Positions 8,183 through 17,858 of a stretch of DNA of 64,000 nucleotides are shown piece after piece. Below the pieces are notes generated by a model that saw only the letters and a program-made list of their open reading frames with translations, searched no databases and was not told the DNA's origin. Source of the DNA: Pseudomonas alliivorans (GTDB lineage: Bacteria > Pseudomonadota > Gammaproteobacteria > Pseudomonadales > Pseudomonadaceae). Position 1 is the first letter of the stretch, and each line of letters begins with the position of its first letter. The DNA lies in the NCBI RefSeq assembly GCF_017826695.1, contig NZ_JAFFZW010000008.1:62001-126000 (forward strand), given 5' to 3'. Made by a program: the position numbers and the translations under genes.

Positions 8183-9882
8183 AAGCCTTCGCCGAACTTT
8201 ACACCCGGTTGGACGCCACCACTTCGAGCAACGCCAAGCTCGCAGCCATGCGCGAGTATTTTGAACAGGCAGATCCGCAGGACGCCGCCTGGGCGGTGTA
8301 TTTTTTGTCCGGCGGACGCCCTCGGCAATTGGTGCCGACCCGCATCCTGCGTGAACAGGCCATGACGCTCGGTCATCTGCCGGAATGGCTGTTCGAGGAA
8401 AGCTATCAGGCGGTTGGTGATCTGGCGGAAACCCTCTCCCTGCTGCTGCCACAGGCCGAGCACAGCAACGAGCAAGGCCTGGCGCTGTGGATGGAAGAAA
8501 AGCTGCTGCCATTGCGCGGCCTGCCGCCTGAAGAACTGGCGGAACGCTTACCTGCGTTCTGGTCGCAACTGGATCGAAGCAGCCTGATGGTGTGCATAAA
8601 GCTGATCACCGGCAGCTTCCGGGTGGGCGTCTCGAAACTGCTGGTCACTCGCGCCCTCGCCGCGCTGGCAGACATCGACAGCAAACGGGTCGCGCAACGC
8701 CTGGTGGGCTACACCGACCTCTCGCACCGGCCAAGCGCCGAGGGTTATCTCAAACTGATCGCCGCTGAGTCGGAAGATGAACATGCACAGCGTGGCGGCC
8801 AGCCCTACCCGTTTTTTCTCGCCCACTCGCTGCAGCAGCCTGCCGACCAGTTCGAGGAACTGCTGGGCGCTGCGGAGAACTGGCAGGTGGAATGGAAGTG
8901 GGATGGCATTCGTGCGCAACTCGTAAAACGCGACGGGCGATTGTGGATCTGGTCGCGTGGGGAAGAACTGGTGACCGACCGCTTTCCCGAACTGCACAGC
9001 CTGGTCCAGTGTCTGCCCGACGGCACCGTCATCGACGGCGAAATCGTGGTCTGGAAAGCGCCGGACGCCACACCCGACAGCACAGCGGAGTTTGCGCTGG
9101 ACAGCGAGGCACCGCAGGCCAGTCCGTCGGTTCAACCTTTCGCCTTGCTGCAACAGCGCATCGGGCGCAAGACGCTGGGCAAGAAGATCCTCGCGGATGT
9201 GCCGGTCGTGATCCTGGCTTACGACCTGCTTGAATGGGAAGGCCACGACTGGCGCAGCCGACCGCAACACGAGCGTCGTGCGCAGCTTGAACGCTTGATC
9301 GGCGAAGCGCGCAGCGACGTGCTGCTGCCCTCCCCAGTACTGACCGGCAAGGATTGGCTGGACCTGGCCAACCAGCGCGAAGCGTCCCGCAGCCTGGGCG
9401 TCGAAGGCATGATGCTCAAGGCGCGTGATTCGCTGTACGGCGTCGGCCGGACCAAGGACATGGGCGTGTGGTGGAAATGGAAGGTCGACCCTTTCAGCGT
9501 GGACGCGGTACTGATCTATGCACAACGTGGCCATGGACGGCGGGCCAGCCTGTACAGCGATTACACCTTCGCGGTGTGGGACGGTCCGCCCGAATCAAGC
9601 GAACGCACCCTCGTGCCGTTCGCCAAAGCCTACTCCGGGCTGACTGATGAAGAAATGCGCAAGGTCGACGCCATCGTGCGCAAGACCACGGTCGAGAAGT
9701 TCGGCCCGGTCAGCAGCGTGACGCCTACGCTCGTGTTCGAACTGGGCTTCGAAGGTATCGCCCTGTCCAAACGCCACAAGAGCGGCATTGCCGTGCGGTT
9801 CCCACGCATGCTGCGCTGGCGACAGGACAAACCGGTGGCTGAAGCTGACAGTCTGGCCACGCTCCAAGACCTGCTGAGCTGA
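8179..9882 (+). CDS. ATP-dependent DNA ligase (Lhr/PdeM-associated type)
   Basis: 567 residues. An N-terminal DNA-binding domain (about 1-210) is followed by the nucleotidyltransferase core: motif I is EWKWDGIRAQL with the AMP-accepting Lys240, motif III is VIDGEIV, motif IV is EGMMLKARDS and motif V is WWKWKVDP; the OB-fold ends the protein (ELGFEGIALSKRHKSGIAVRFPR). This is the ATP-ligase class linked to an exonuclease, an Lhr-type helicase and a phosphoesterase in proteobacteria, distinct from replicative NAD-dependent LigA and from LigD. It probably seals nicks during repair. It starts inside the end of the exonuclease gene. Confidence 0.92.
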   Translation: MKAFAELYTRLDATTSSNAKLAAMREYFEQADPQDAAWAVYFLSGGRPRQLVPTRILREQAMTLGHLPEWLFEESYQAVGDLAETLSLLLPQAEHSNEQGLALWMEEKLLPLRGLPPEELAERLPAFWSQLDRSSLMVCIKLITGSFRVGVSKLLVTRALAALADIDSKRVAQRLVGYTDLSHRPSAEGYLKLIAAESEDEHAQRGGQPYPFFLAHSLQQPADQFEELLGAAENWQVEWKWDGIRAQLVKRDGRLWIWSRGEELVTDRFPELHSLVQCLPDGTVIDGEIVVWKAPDATPDSTAEFALDSEAPQASPSVQPFALLQQRIGRKTLGKKILADVPVVILAYDLLEWEGHDWRSRPQHERRAQLERLIGEARSDVLLPSPVLTGKDWLDLANQREASRSLGVEGMMLKARDSLYGVGRTKDMGVWWKWKVDPFSVDAVLIYAQRGHGRRASLYSDYTFAVWDGPPESSERTLVPFAKAYSGLTDEEMRKVDAIVRKTTVEKFGPVSSVTPTLVFELGFEGIALSKRHKSGIAVRFPRMLRWRQDKPVAEADSLATLQDLLS

Positions 9883-9935
9883 CGCACCTGAAGGGTGCGC
9901 TCGAAATGCAGCGCACCAAACAGGATCATTTCTAC

Positions 9936-10064
9936 TCACTGCGTCGCCGCTCGCACGCCCGAGCCGTTACGAATCTGCTTCACCTGTCCGCTATCCAGTG
10001 ATCCGCCTTGCAGAAAAACGCCGTGCCCGTAGACCTCAACGGCGATGAGCAGGCAGAACGCCAT
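9936..10064 (-). CDS. possible 42-aa ORF within the 334-bp gap after the ligase gene
   Basis: The gap 9883-10216 carries no recognised gene. On the minus strand an ATG-started frame encodes MAFCLLIAVEVYGHGVFLQG and 22 more residues, with biased codon choice but no Shine-Dalgarno. It could be a short real gene, the relic of a larger gene, or chance. Downstream in the gap, the last 100 bases should hold the promoter of the transporter operon; no clear operator was identified. Confidence 0.2.
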   Translation of the reverse strand: MAFCLLIAVEVYGHGVFLQGGSLDSGQVKQIRNGSGVRAATQ

Positions 10065-10216
10065 GCATTTATATGAAATAGCGACAACCGCTTACACTTC
10101 AAACGCACGTTCGTCTCTCTGGTTCGGAAATTGCTACTTTAGAACATCTGGCCTACGCCGGTAGCAACAAGCCTCGCGTGTTCCCAACACCCCCATCAGG
10201 TTTTAAGGACTGAATA

Positions 10217-10999
10217 ATGAAAAAAGCATGGCTGACCCTTTCCGCACTGGCTTTGTGCCTGGCCGCTGGTAACACAATGGCCAAGGAGTACAAGGAACTG
10301 CGCTTTGGCGTCGATCCTTCTTACGCACCGTTCGAATCCAAAGCCGCCGACGGCAGCCTGGTGGGCTTCGATATCGATCTGGGCAACGCCATCTGCAAAG
10401 AGCTGAAAGTAACGTGCAAGTGGGTCGAAAGTGATTTCGACGGCATGATTCCTGGTCTGAAAGCCCGTAAGTTCGACGGCGTGATCTCGTCCATGACCGT
10501 GACCCCGGCTCGCGAGAAAGTCATCGACTTCTCCAACGAACTGTTTTCCGGCCCGACCTCGCTGGTGTTCAAGAAAGGTGCAGGCCTCACCGCCGATCCG
10601 GCCAGCCTTAAAGGCAAGACCGTTGGCTATGAGCAAGGCACCATCCAGGAAGCCTACGCCAAGGCCGTACTCGACAAGGCTGGCGTGAAAACCCAGGCCT
10701 ACGCCAACCAGGACCAGGTTTACGCTGACCTGACCTCCGGCCGTCTGGACGCCTCCATCCAGGACATGCTGCAGGCCGAACTGGGCTTCCTGAAATCGCC
10801 AGCCGGTGCCGACTACGAAGTCAGCAAGCCAATCGACAGCGAGCTGCTGCCAGCCAAGACAGCCATCGGCATCGCCAAAGGCAACAAAGAGCTGAAAGCG
10901 CTACTCGATAAAGGCATCAAAGCCTTGCACGATGACGGCACCTACGCCGAAATCCAGAAGAAGCACTTCGGCGACCTGAATCTGTACAGCGGAAAATAA
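10217..10999 (+). CDS. polar amino-acid ABC transporter, periplasmic binding protein (ArgT/HisJ/AotJ-like)
   Basis: 260 residues with a Sec signal peptide (MKKAWLTLSALALCLAAGNTMA) and the SBP_bac_3 fold: LRFGVDPSYAPFESKAADG, LVGFDIDLGNAIC, DFDGMIPGLKARKFDGVISSM and the late KALHDDGTYAEIQKKHFG. This signature is shared by lysine-arginine-ornithine and histidine binding proteins (ArgT, HisJ, AotJ). First gene of a five-gene operon with two permeases, an AotO-like protein and the ATPase. The operon order equals aotJQMOP of P. aeruginosa, but argR, which follows there, is absent here, so this is more likely a paralogue. The exact substrate is not determined. Confidence 0.88.
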   Translation: MKKAWLTLSALALCLAAGNTMAKEYKELRFGVDPSYAPFESKAADGSLVGFDIDLGNAICKELKVTCKWVESDFDGMIPGLKARKFDGVISSMTVTPAREKVIDFSNELFSGPTSLVFKKGAGLTADPASLKGKTVGYEQGTIQEAYAKAVLDKAGVKTQAYANQDQVYADLTSGRLDASIQDMLQAELGFLKSPAGADYEVSKPIDSELLPAKTAIGIAKGNKELKALLDKGIKALHDDGTYAEIQKKHFGDLNLYSGK

Positions 11000-11083
11000 C
11001 ACCCCGACGCCCATCGATTTCGGCGATGATTCGCCGCCCTCTTCGATGGGCGTTTCTGTTCGTGACCGCTCAAGGCTTTATCC

Positions 11084-11812
11084 ATGCTCGACTCACTGAT
11101 GCACACCCTCGGACTTTCGGCTTTCAGCCTGAAGGGCTTCGGCCCACTGTTGCTGCAAGGCACCTGGATGACCGTCAAACTTTCGGTACTGTCCCTGTTT
11201 CTGAGCATCGTGCTCGGCTTGATCGGGGCCAGCGCCAAACTGTCGAGCTCAGCGCTGCTGCGCGTGCCGGCGCAGGTCTATACCACCTTGATTCGCGGCG
11301 TACCCGATCTGGTGCTGATGCTACTGATTTTTTACAGCCTGCAAACCTGGCTTACGGTGCTGACCGATGCCATGGAGTGGGAATACATCGAAATCGATCC
11401 GTTCGCGGCTGGCGTCATTACGCTGGGCTTCATTTATGGGGCGTACTTCACCGAGACGTTTCGCGGCGCGATTCTGTCCGTGCCCCGGGGTCAGATCGAA
11501 GCGGCCACCGCCTACGGTCTCAAACGCGGCCAGCGGTTTCGCTATGTGGTGTTCCCGCAAATGATGCGTTATGCCCTGCCGGGTATCGGCAACAACTGGC
11601 AAGTGCTGCTCAAGGCGACCGCGCTGGTGTCGATCATCGGCCTGGCCGATCTGGTCAAGGCCTCGCAGGACGCGGGCAAGAGTACCTATCAACTGTTCTA
11701 CTTTCTGGTGTTGGCGGCACTGATCTATCTGGCGATCACCAGCGCATCGAATTTCGCCTTGCGTTGGGCTGAACGGCATTACGCCGCAGGCAGCCGGGAG
11801 GCGCATCGATGA
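11084..11812 (+). CDS. polar amino-acid ABC transporter permease (HisQ/AotQ-like)
   Basis: 242 residues, about five transmembrane helices. It has the PAAT-family permease features: LLLQGTWMTVKLSVLSL at the first helix, RGVPDLVLMLLIFY, and the EAA loop EAATAYGLKRGQRFRYVVFPQMMR that docks on the ATPase. It forms the inner-membrane channel with the next permease. The stop overlaps the next start (ATGA), showing translational coupling. Confidence 0.9.
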   Translation: MLDSLMHTLGLSAFSLKGFGPLLLQGTWMTVKLSVLSLFLSIVLGLIGASAKLSSSALLRVPAQVYTTLIRGVPDLVLMLLIFYSLQTWLTVLTDAMEWEYIEIDPFAAGVITLGFIYGAYFTETFRGAILSVPRGQIEAATAYGLKRGQRFRYVVFPQMMRYALPGIGNNWQVLLKATALVSIIGLADLVKASQDAGKSTYQLFYFLVLAALIYLAITSASNFALRWAERHYAAGSREAHR

Positions 11813-12519
11813 TCGAGTTACTTCAGGAATACTGGAAGCCCTTCCTTTATACAGACGGCGTGAACGTGACCGGTCTGGCCATGACCATGTGGCTGCTCAG
11901 CGCCTCCATTGCCATCGGCTTCTGCCTGTCGATTCCGCTGTCCATCGCCCGCGTGTCGAAGAACCGCTGGGTACGCTGGCCGGTGCAGTTCTATACCTAC
12001 CTGTTTCGCGGCACCCCGCTCTATATACAGCTGCTCATCTGCTACACCGGCATCTACAGCATTGCGGCGGTGCGTGAGCAGCCCCTGCTGGATGCGTTCT
12101 TTCGCGACGCAATGAACTGCACCATCCTGGCGTTCACTTTGAACACCTGCGCCTACACCACCGAGATTTTTGCCGGTGCGATCCGCAGCATGGCCCACGG
12201 CGAGGTCGAAGCGGCCAAGGCGTATGGCCTGAGCGGCTGGAAGCTTTACGCGTACGTGATAATGCCGTCGGTGCTGCGCCGCTCGCTGCCTTATTACAGC
12301 AACGAAGTGATTCTGATGCTGCACTCGACCACCGTGGCCTTTACGGCCACTGTGCCGGACATTCTGAAAGTCGCGCGGGACGCCAACTCGGCGACCTTCA
12401 TGACCTTCCAGTCCTTCGGAATCGCTGCCGTCATGTACCTGACCGTCACCTTCATTCTGGTCGGGTTGTTCCGTCTTGCCGAACGTCGCTGGCTGGCCTT
12501 CCTCGGCCCCGCTCATTAA
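11809..12519 (+). CDS. polar amino-acid ABC transporter permease (HisM/AotM-like)
   Basis: 236 residues, second half of the membrane channel. Visible family features are GLAMTMWLLSASIAIGFCLS, the RGTPLYIQLLICYTGIY helix and the EAA loop EVEAAKAYGLSGWKLYAYVI. It overlaps the preceding permease by four bases and is followed after 14 bases by the desuccinylase-family gene, so all are one operon. Confidence 0.9.
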   Translation: MIELLQEYWKPFLYTDGVNVTGLAMTMWLLSASIAIGFCLSIPLSIARVSKNRWVRWPVQFYTYLFRGTPLYIQLLICYTGIYSIAAVREQPLLDAFFRDAMNCTILAFTLNTCAYTTEIFAGAIRSMAHGEVEAAKAYGLSGWKLYAYVIMPSVLRRSLPYYSNEVILMLHSTTVAFTATVPDILKVARDANSATFMTFQSFGIAAVMYLTVTFILVGLFRLAERRWLAFLGPAH

Positions 12520-12533
12520 TCAGGACAGAACCG

Positions 12534-13652
12534 ATGCAACATCACACCCACCAATTGCTGTCACCGGTGCCGGGCACAGCGCGCTGCGTTCACAGTTTTC
12601 ACTACGGGCCGCAGAACGGCGCGGGCAAGGTCTACATTCAGGCCTCGCTGCATGCTGACGAACTGCCCGGGATGCTGGTGGCCTGGCATCTGAAACAGCG
12701 TCTGGCCGAACTCGATAACGCCGGTCGCCTGCTGGGTGAAGTCGTCGTGGTGCCAGTGGCCAACCCCATCGGCCTGGAACAGGTATTGATGGATACGCCG
12801 CTGGGCCGCTATGAGCTGGAGAGTGGACAGAACTTCAATCGCGGTTTCGTCGACCTCGGGCAGCATGTGGGCGACGAGATCGAAGCGCGGCTGACTCAGG
12901 ACGCGAGCCGGAACCGTGAGCTGGTGCGCGACAGCCTGCTCGCGGCTCTCAACGCTCAGACAGCGACGACCCAGTTGCACTCGTTGCGCCTGACGCTTCA
13001 GCGGCTTGCCTGCGATGCCGACATGGTGCTGGACCTGCATTGTGACTTCGAGTCGGTCGAGCACCTCTACACCACACCCGAAGCCTGGCCGAAGGTAGAA
13101 CCTCTGTCGCGCTACCTCGGCGCACAGGCGAGTCTGCTGGCCACCGACTCTGGTGGCCAGTCGTTCGACGAATGCTTCACGCTGGTCTGGTGGCAATTGC
13201 AGCAGCGTTTCGGTGAACGCTTTCCGATCCCGCTGGGCAGCTTCTCGGTGACCCTTGAGTTGCGCGGACAAGGGGACGTCAACCATTCACTGGCGAGTCG
13301 CGACTGTCAGGCAATCATCAATTACCTGATCGACTTCGGCCTGATCGACGGCGAACGGCAAATGCCGCCCGAACTGCTGTACCCCGCCACGCCTCTGGCC
13401 GCCGTCGAGCCGGTCGCGACGCCGGTCGGCGGTCTGCTGGTGTTCTGTGCCATGCCGGGCGAGCACGTCGATGCGGGGCAACTGATTGCCGAAATCATCG
13501 ACCCGATCAGCGACGCCGTGACCAGCGTTCATGCGCTCAATGCCGGCCTGCTGTATGCGCGCTCGTTGCGTCGCATGGCCACCGCTGGCATGGTCATCGC
13601 CCATGTCGCGGGCAAGCAGGCCTACCGCAGCGGCTACCTACTTTCTCCTTGA
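12534..13652 (+). CDS. succinylglutamate desuccinylase/aspartoacylase family protein (AotO-like)
   Basis: 372 residues, M14-like zinc carboxypeptidase fold. The zinc site is visible as H40-x2-E43 in ASLHADELPGM and a later His in MVLDLHCDFES; the catalytic Glu is in SVTLELRGQGD. A C-terminal beta-sandwich follows (VGGLLVFCAMPGEHVDAGQLIAEI, lipoyl-like). Family members cleave N-acyl or succinyl groups from amino acids. Its place between permease and ATPase genes matches aotO in the P. aeruginosa arginine/ornithine transporter operon, where its role is unknown. It might deacylate an imported conjugate, which is inference; no signal peptide is present, so it acts in the cytoplasm. Confidence 0.85.
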   Translation: MQHHTHQLLSPVPGTARCVHSFHYGPQNGAGKVYIQASLHADELPGMLVAWHLKQRLAELDNAGRLLGEVVVVPVANPIGLEQVLMDTPLGRYELESGQNFNRGFVDLGQHVGDEIEARLTQDASRNRELVRDSLLAALNAQTATTQLHSLRLTLQRLACDADMVLDLHCDFESVEHLYTTPEAWPKVEPLSRYLGAQASLLATDSGGQSFDECFTLVWWQLQQRFGERFPIPLGSFSVTLELRGQGDVNHSLASRDCQAIINYLIDFGLIDGERQMPPELLYPATPLAAVEPVATPVGGLLVFCAMPGEHVDAGQLIAEIIDPISDAVTSVHALNAGLLYARSLRRMATAGMVIAHVAGKQAYRSGYLLSP

Positions 13653-13661
13653 GGACCTCTC

Positions 13662-14426
13662 ATGTACAAACTGACCATCGATGGCCTGCACAAGCGCTAT
13701 GGCGACAACGAGGTGCTCAAAGGCGTATCGCTCAAGGCCAGCAGCGGTGATGTGATCTGCCTGATCGGCGCCAGCGGCTCGGGCAAGAGCACGTTTCTGC
13801 GCTGCATCAACTTTCTGGAGCAACCCAACGACGGCGCCATGAGCCTGGACGGCCAGCAAGTGCGCATGGTCAGCGACAAGGACGGCATGCGCGTTGCCGA
13901 TCCGGACGAACTGCAACGGATCCGCACCCGACTGGCGATGGTGTTTCAGCACTTCAACCTGTGGGCACACATGACCGTGCTGGAGAACATCACCATGGCG
14001 CCACGCCGCGTACTGGGCGTTCCCAAGGCCGAAGCCGAAGCCCGCGCGCGCAAATATCTGGACAAGGTCGGCCTGCCCGAGCGCGTCGCCGATCAGTACC
14101 CGGCGTTCCTGTCCGGCGGCCAGCAGCAGCGCGTCGCGATTGCCCGAGCGCTGGCAATGGAGCCGGAGATCATGCTGTTCGATGAGCCGACATCAGCGCT
14201 GGACCCGGAACTGGTCGGTGAAGTGCTGAAGGTGATTCAGGGTCTGGCCGATGAAGGCCGCACCATGATCCTTGTGACCCACGAAATGGGCTTCGCCCGC
14301 AAGGTCGCAAGCCAGGTGGTGTTTCTGCATCAGGGCCAGATCGAAGAGTCCGGTCACCCGGACGACGTGCTGAACAACCCGAAGAGCGAGCGGCTACAGC
14401 AGTTCCTGAGCGGGAACCTGAAGTAA
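13662..14426 (+). CDS. polar amino-acid ABC transporter ATPase (HisP/AotP-like)
   Basis: 254 residues. Walker A GASGSGKST, signature [15 protein letters not shown], Walker [15 protein letters not shown] and the H-loop [13 protein letters not shown] are all intact. It contains the HisP-type insertion between Walker A and the Q-loop (DKDGMRVADPDELQRIRTRLAMVFQHFN), typical of ATPases for histidine/lysine/arginine uptake. Last gene of the five-gene operon, nine bases after the AotO-like gene. Confidence 0.92.
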   Translation: MYKLTIDGLHKRYGDNEVLKGVSLKASSGDVICLIGASGSGKSTFLRCINFLEQPNDGAMSLDGQQVRMVSDKDGMRVADPDELQRIRTRLAMVFQHFNLWAHMTVLENITMAPRRVLGVPKAEAEARARKYLDKVGLPERVADQYPAFLSGGQQQRVAIARALAMEPEIMLFDEPTSALDPELVGEVLKVIQGLADEGRTMILVTHEMGFARKVASQVVFLHQGQIEESGHPDDVLNNPKSERLQQFLSGNLK

Positions 14427-14466
14427 CCGCTGGAGGTGACGCAGCGCGTGGGCGCGATCCCGCCCC

Positions 14467-14554
14467 TGTGGGAGTCGCCTTGCCGGCGACAAACGACAGG
14501 ACGCAGTCTGTTTGACGCAGCGCGCCGCCTGCATCGCCGGCGAGGCGCCTCCCA
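14467..14554. repeat. inverted pair of REP elements
   Basis: 'tgtgggagtcgccttgccgg' at 14467 and the near-mirror copy 'ccggcgaggcgcctcccac' ending at 14554 are classical Pseudomonas REP sequences in head-to-head arrangement. They fill the gap between the transporter operon and the helicase gene, at one edge of the transporter operon that separates two halves of the repair cluster. Confidence 0.75.
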
Positions 14555-14651
14555 CGTATCAAACATTCGGGTGTCCCTCGATAACCGTTTAAAACTATTA
14601 CCCTTTTCCCGCTGTCTCTGAACTATCGCCCTTCAGAGCATTTTCAACCGC

Positions 14652-17141
14652 ATGAGCAGACCCAACGATTTCGCTCAGCGATGGTTTCGGGCCCGAGGCT
14701 GGAAGGCGTTCGCGTTTCAAAAGGAAGTCTGGGCAGCCGTGAAACAGGGCGAGTCCGGCCTGCTTCACGCCAGCACCGGTTCAGGCAAAACCTACGCGGT
14801 GTGGTTTGCAGCGCTCAATCGCTTCGCCACCACCAAAGCCCCGCCCGAAGACAAACCCCGCAAGAAAAAACCGCCCGCCGCGCCCTTGAGCGTCATGTGG
14901 ATCACGCCCATGCGCGCCCTTGCTGCAGACACTGCACGCGCACTCGAGGCGCCGCTGGCCGAACTGGACATCAACTGGTCTGTGGGCTTGCGCACCGGCG
15001 ACACCAGCAGCAGCGAGCGTGCCCGGCAAGGACGTCGTCTGCCTTCCGCACTGATCACTACGCCGGAAAGCCTGACGCTGCTACTGACCCGCGCCGATGC
15101 ACAGCCGACGCTTTCCACGTTGCGCATGGTCGTCGTGGACGAGTGGCACGAACTCATCGGTAACAAGCGCGGTGTTCAATTGCAACTGGCATTGGCCCGC
15201 TTGCGCCAATGGAATCCGCAACTGATTGTGTGGGGTATTTCGGCCACGCTGGGTAATCAGCAGCACGCACAGGAAGTCCTGTTGGGCGAAGGCGGCGTCA
15301 CGGTTCAAGGCAAGGTCGCCAAAGAATTGCAGGTCGACACACTCCTGCCCCCCTCCATCGAGCGTTTTCCGTGGGCCGGGCACATGGGCCTGCGCATGCT
15401 GCCGCAGGTGGTTGCAGAGGTAGAGAAAAGCGCCAGTTGCCTGCTTTTCACCAATACCCGCGCGCAGTCGGAAATCTGGTATCAGGCGCTGCTGGAAGCC
15501 CGTCCGGACTGGGCAGGACTGATCGCCCTGCATCACGGTTCACTGGCCCGCGAAGTACGCGACTGGGTAGAGCGGGCATTGAAAGAGGGCTCGCTCAAGG
15601 CGGTGGTCTGCACCTCCAGCCTGGACCTGGGCGTGGATTTCCTGCCCGTGGAGCGCGTGCTGCAGATAGGCTCACCCAAAGGCGTCGCACGCCTGATGCA
15701 ACGTGCCGGCCGCTCGGGTCACGCGCCCGGCCGCCCGTCACGCGTCACGCTGGTACCGACCCACAGCCTTGAGCTGGTGGAGGCCGCCGCCGCCCATGAC
15801 GCCGTGGCTGACCGGATGATCGAACCCAGAGAATCGCCTCACCAGCCATTGGATGTACTGGTGCAGCATTTGGTCAGCGTCGCGCTGGGCGGGGGTTTTT
15901 TGCCCGATGAGCTGTTGGCGGAAGTGCGCACCGCCTGGGCATACCGGGACCTGAGCGACGAACAGTGGCAATGGGCACTGGCCTTTGTGCGCAACGGCGG
16001 TCACTCGCTCACGGCCTACCCCGATTACCGCCGCGCCGAGCCGGACGAACACGGTATCTGGCGCGTGCCCGATGCGCGACTGGCGCGTCGGCACAGGATG
16101 AGCGTCGGCACCATCGTCAGCGACGCCACGATCAACCTTAAATACTGGAAAAAGGGAGGCGGTGGCGGATCGCTTGGCAGCGTCGAGGAAGGCTTTATCG
16201 CCCGGCTCAAGCCCGGCGATGGCTTTCTGTTCGCCGGGCGACTGCTGGAACTGGTCAGAGTCGAGAACATGACCGCCTACGTCAAACGCGCCACCGGCAA
16301 GAAAGCCGCCGTGCCGCGCTGGAACGGCGGGCGCATGCCGCTTTCCAGCGAACTGGCAGACGCCGTGGTGGAGAAATTCGACGCTGCCGCGCACGGCCAC
16401 TTCGAAAGTCCCGAGATGCGGGCGGTCAAACCCTTGCTGGAAGTACAGCGCCAGTGGTCCGGGTTGCCGCAACGTGACACTCTGCTGGCCGAGACTCTCA
16501 AATCCCGCGAGGGCTGGCATCTGTTTCTCTATCCGTTCGCCGGTCGCCATGTTCACCTGGGGCTGGCGAGTCTGCTGGCCTGGCGCCTGAGCCGACACCA
16601 ACCGCTGACGTTTTCGATAGCCGTCAATGATTACGGGCTGGAGTTGCTCAGCGCCAGCGAACTCGATTGGGCACACCTGCTCGATAACGATCTGTTTTCG
16701 GAGCTCGATCTGATGGCTGACATCATCGCCAGCCTCAACGCAGGTGAACTGGCGCTGAGGCGCTTTCGCGAAATCGCTCGCATCTCCGGGCTGGTGTTTT
16801 CAGGCTATCCCGGTGCGGCGAAGAGCAACCGTCAATTGCAGGCATCCAGCGGGCTGTTTTTCGAGGTGTTCAAGCAGTATGACGCCGGCAACATGCTGCT
16901 GACTCAGGCGGAGCAGGAAGTGCTGCGCCAGGAGCTGGATCTGGTCCGGCTGGAGCAGACCCTGCGCCAGATCAACAGCCGCAGGCTTGACCTGCACACG
17001 ATCAGGCGCGCCACCCCACTTGCGTTTCCTCTTTTGGTAGAGCGCTTTCGCGAGAGCCTAAGTTCTGAAAAACTGGCCGACCGCATTGCTCGCATGGTGC
17101 GCGATCTGGAAAAAGCCGCAGGGCCGGAGCCTGAACGATGA
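14652..17141 (+). CDS. ligase-associated DEXH-box helicase (Lhr family)
   Basis: 829 residues. Superfamily 2 motifs are clear: Walker A STGSGKT at 41-47, motif Ia [11 protein letters not shown], the DEWH box near residue 164 (VVDEWHEL), SAT in WGISATLG, and motifs IV-VI in [22 protein letters not shown] and [11 protein letters not shown]. The C-terminal half matches the Lhr-core winged-helix and beta-barrel layout. Such helicases move 3'-5' on single-stranded DNA and are encoded with the ligase, exonuclease and PdeM. Here the helicase-PdeM pair is separated from ligase-exonuclease. Its stop overlaps the pdeM start. Confidence 0.93.
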   Translation: MSRPNDFAQRWFRARGWKAFAFQKEVWAAVKQGESGLLHASTGSGKTYAVWFAALNRFATTKAPPEDKPRKKKPPAAPLSVMWITPMRALAADTARALEAPLAELDINWSVGLRTGDTSSSERARQGRRLPSALITTPESLTLLLTRADAQPTLSTLRMVVVDEWHELIGNKRGVQLQLALARLRQWNPQLIVWGISATLGNQQHAQEVLLGEGGVTVQGKVAKELQVDTLLPPSIERFPWAGHMGLRMLPQVVAEVEKSASCLLFTNTRAQSEIWYQALLEARPDWAGLIALHHGSLAREVRDWVERALKEGSLKAVVCTSSLDLGVDFLPVERVLQIGSPKGVARLMQRAGRSGHAPGRPSRVTLVPTHSLELVEAAAAHDAVADRMIEPRESPHQPLDVLVQHLVSVALGGGFLPDELLAEVRTAWAYRDLSDEQWQWALAFVRNGGHSLTAYPDYRRAEPDEHGIWRVPDARLARRHRMSVGTIVSDATINLKYWKKGGGGGSLGSVEEGFIARLKPGDGFLFAGRLLELVRVENMTAYVKRATGKKAAVPRWNGGRMPLSSELADAVVEKFDAAAHGHFESPEMRAVKPLLEVQRQWSGLPQRDTLLAETLKSREGWHLFLYPFAGRHVHLGLASLLAWRLSRHQPLTFSIAVNDYGLELLSASELDWAHLLDNDLFSELDLMADIIASLNAGELALRRFREIARISGLVFSGYPGAAKSNRQLQASSGLFFEVFKQYDAGNMLLTQAEQEVLRQELDLVRLEQTLRQINSRRLDLHTIRRATPLAFPLLVERFRESLSSEKLADRIARMVRDLEKAAGPEPER

Positions 17142-17794
17142 AACCCTGCATGGCCATCACACTGGCAGACGAAGCGTTGTGGTTGCTGGCAGATAAGGCC
17201 ATTTACTACCCGGCCGAACACGCTCTGCTGATCGCCGACGCTCACTTTGGAAAGGCGGCGGCCTATCGCAAGCTGGGTCAACCGGTGCCGCATGGCACGA
17301 CTCAGGAGAACCTGCGACGTCTGGATCAGTTACTGGATGACTATGACTGTGAGCATCTGATCTTTCTCGGCGATTTTCTGCACGCTCCCGAGTCCCACGC
17401 GAAGGGCACGCTCGAGGCGCTGCACGAGTGGAGAGAACGCAGGTCAGGACTGAAGATCACATTGATCCGGGGCAACCACGATAAACGCGCGGGGGATCCG
17501 CCATCCAGTCTGAACATCGAGGTCGTACCGGAACCGCTGCTGCTCGGCCCGTTCGCCTTGCAGCATGAACCAGACCCGCACGCGACTCACCACGTTCTCG
17601 CCGGACATGTTCACCCGGTCTACAGGCTGTTCGGAAGGGGTCGCCAGCGCCTGCGACTGGCCTGTTTTTACCTGGGCGAGCGCATCAGTCTGTTACCAGC
17701 GTTCGGGGAATTCACGGGGGGCTTTAATATTCAGCCAGCTGCCGGAACAACGATCTACGTCACTGGAGACGGGGCGATCTGGCGGGTGGCGTAA
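17138..17794 (+). CDS. pdeM: ligase-associated DNA-damage-response endonuclease PdeM
   Basis: 218 residues with the calcineurin-like phosphoesterase metal ligands in order: [10 protein letters not shown] (D-x-H), [10 protein letters not shown] (GD), LIRGNHDKR (GNHD) and [10 protein letters not shown] (GHxH). These coordinate two metals for phosphodiester cleavage. Proteins of this family are encoded with the helicase and ATP-dependent ligase and were named PdeM in annotation pipelines. The first ATG overlaps the helicase stop by four bases; a second ATG five codons on is also possible. It is followed by a bidirectional terminator. Confidence 0.88.
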   Translation: MKPCMAITLADEALWLLADKAIYYPAEHALLIADAHFGKAAAYRKLGQPVPHGTTQENLRRLDQLLDDYDCEHLIFLGDFLHAPESHAKGTLEALHEWRERRSGLKITLIRGNHDKRAGDPPSSLNIEVVPEPLLLGPFALQHEPDPHATHHVLAGHVHPVYRLFGRGRQRLRLACFYLGERISLLPAFGEFTGGFNIQPAAGTTIYVTGDGAIWRVA

Positions 17795-17818
17795 TCCGTC
17801 GAGGGCCTTCAAAACGAA

Positions 17819-17852
17819 AATGCCCGCTGCCTTGTCAGAGGCAGCGGGCATT
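17819..17852. terminator. bidirectional terminator
   Basis: GCCCGCTGCC and GGCAGCGGGC form a perfect 10-bp stem with an eight-base loop, flanked by A-rich DNA on the left and ATT on the right. It sits between the convergent pdeM and the small minus-strand gene. Confidence 0.85.
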
Positions 17853-17858
17853 CTGGAA

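Noticed and set aside
10217-14426. assignment of the transporter genes as the true aotJQMOP arginine/ornithine operon
   Set aside because: Gene order fits, but argR is missing downstream and the binding protein looks closer to ArgT/HisJ than to AotJ, so gene symbols were left empty.
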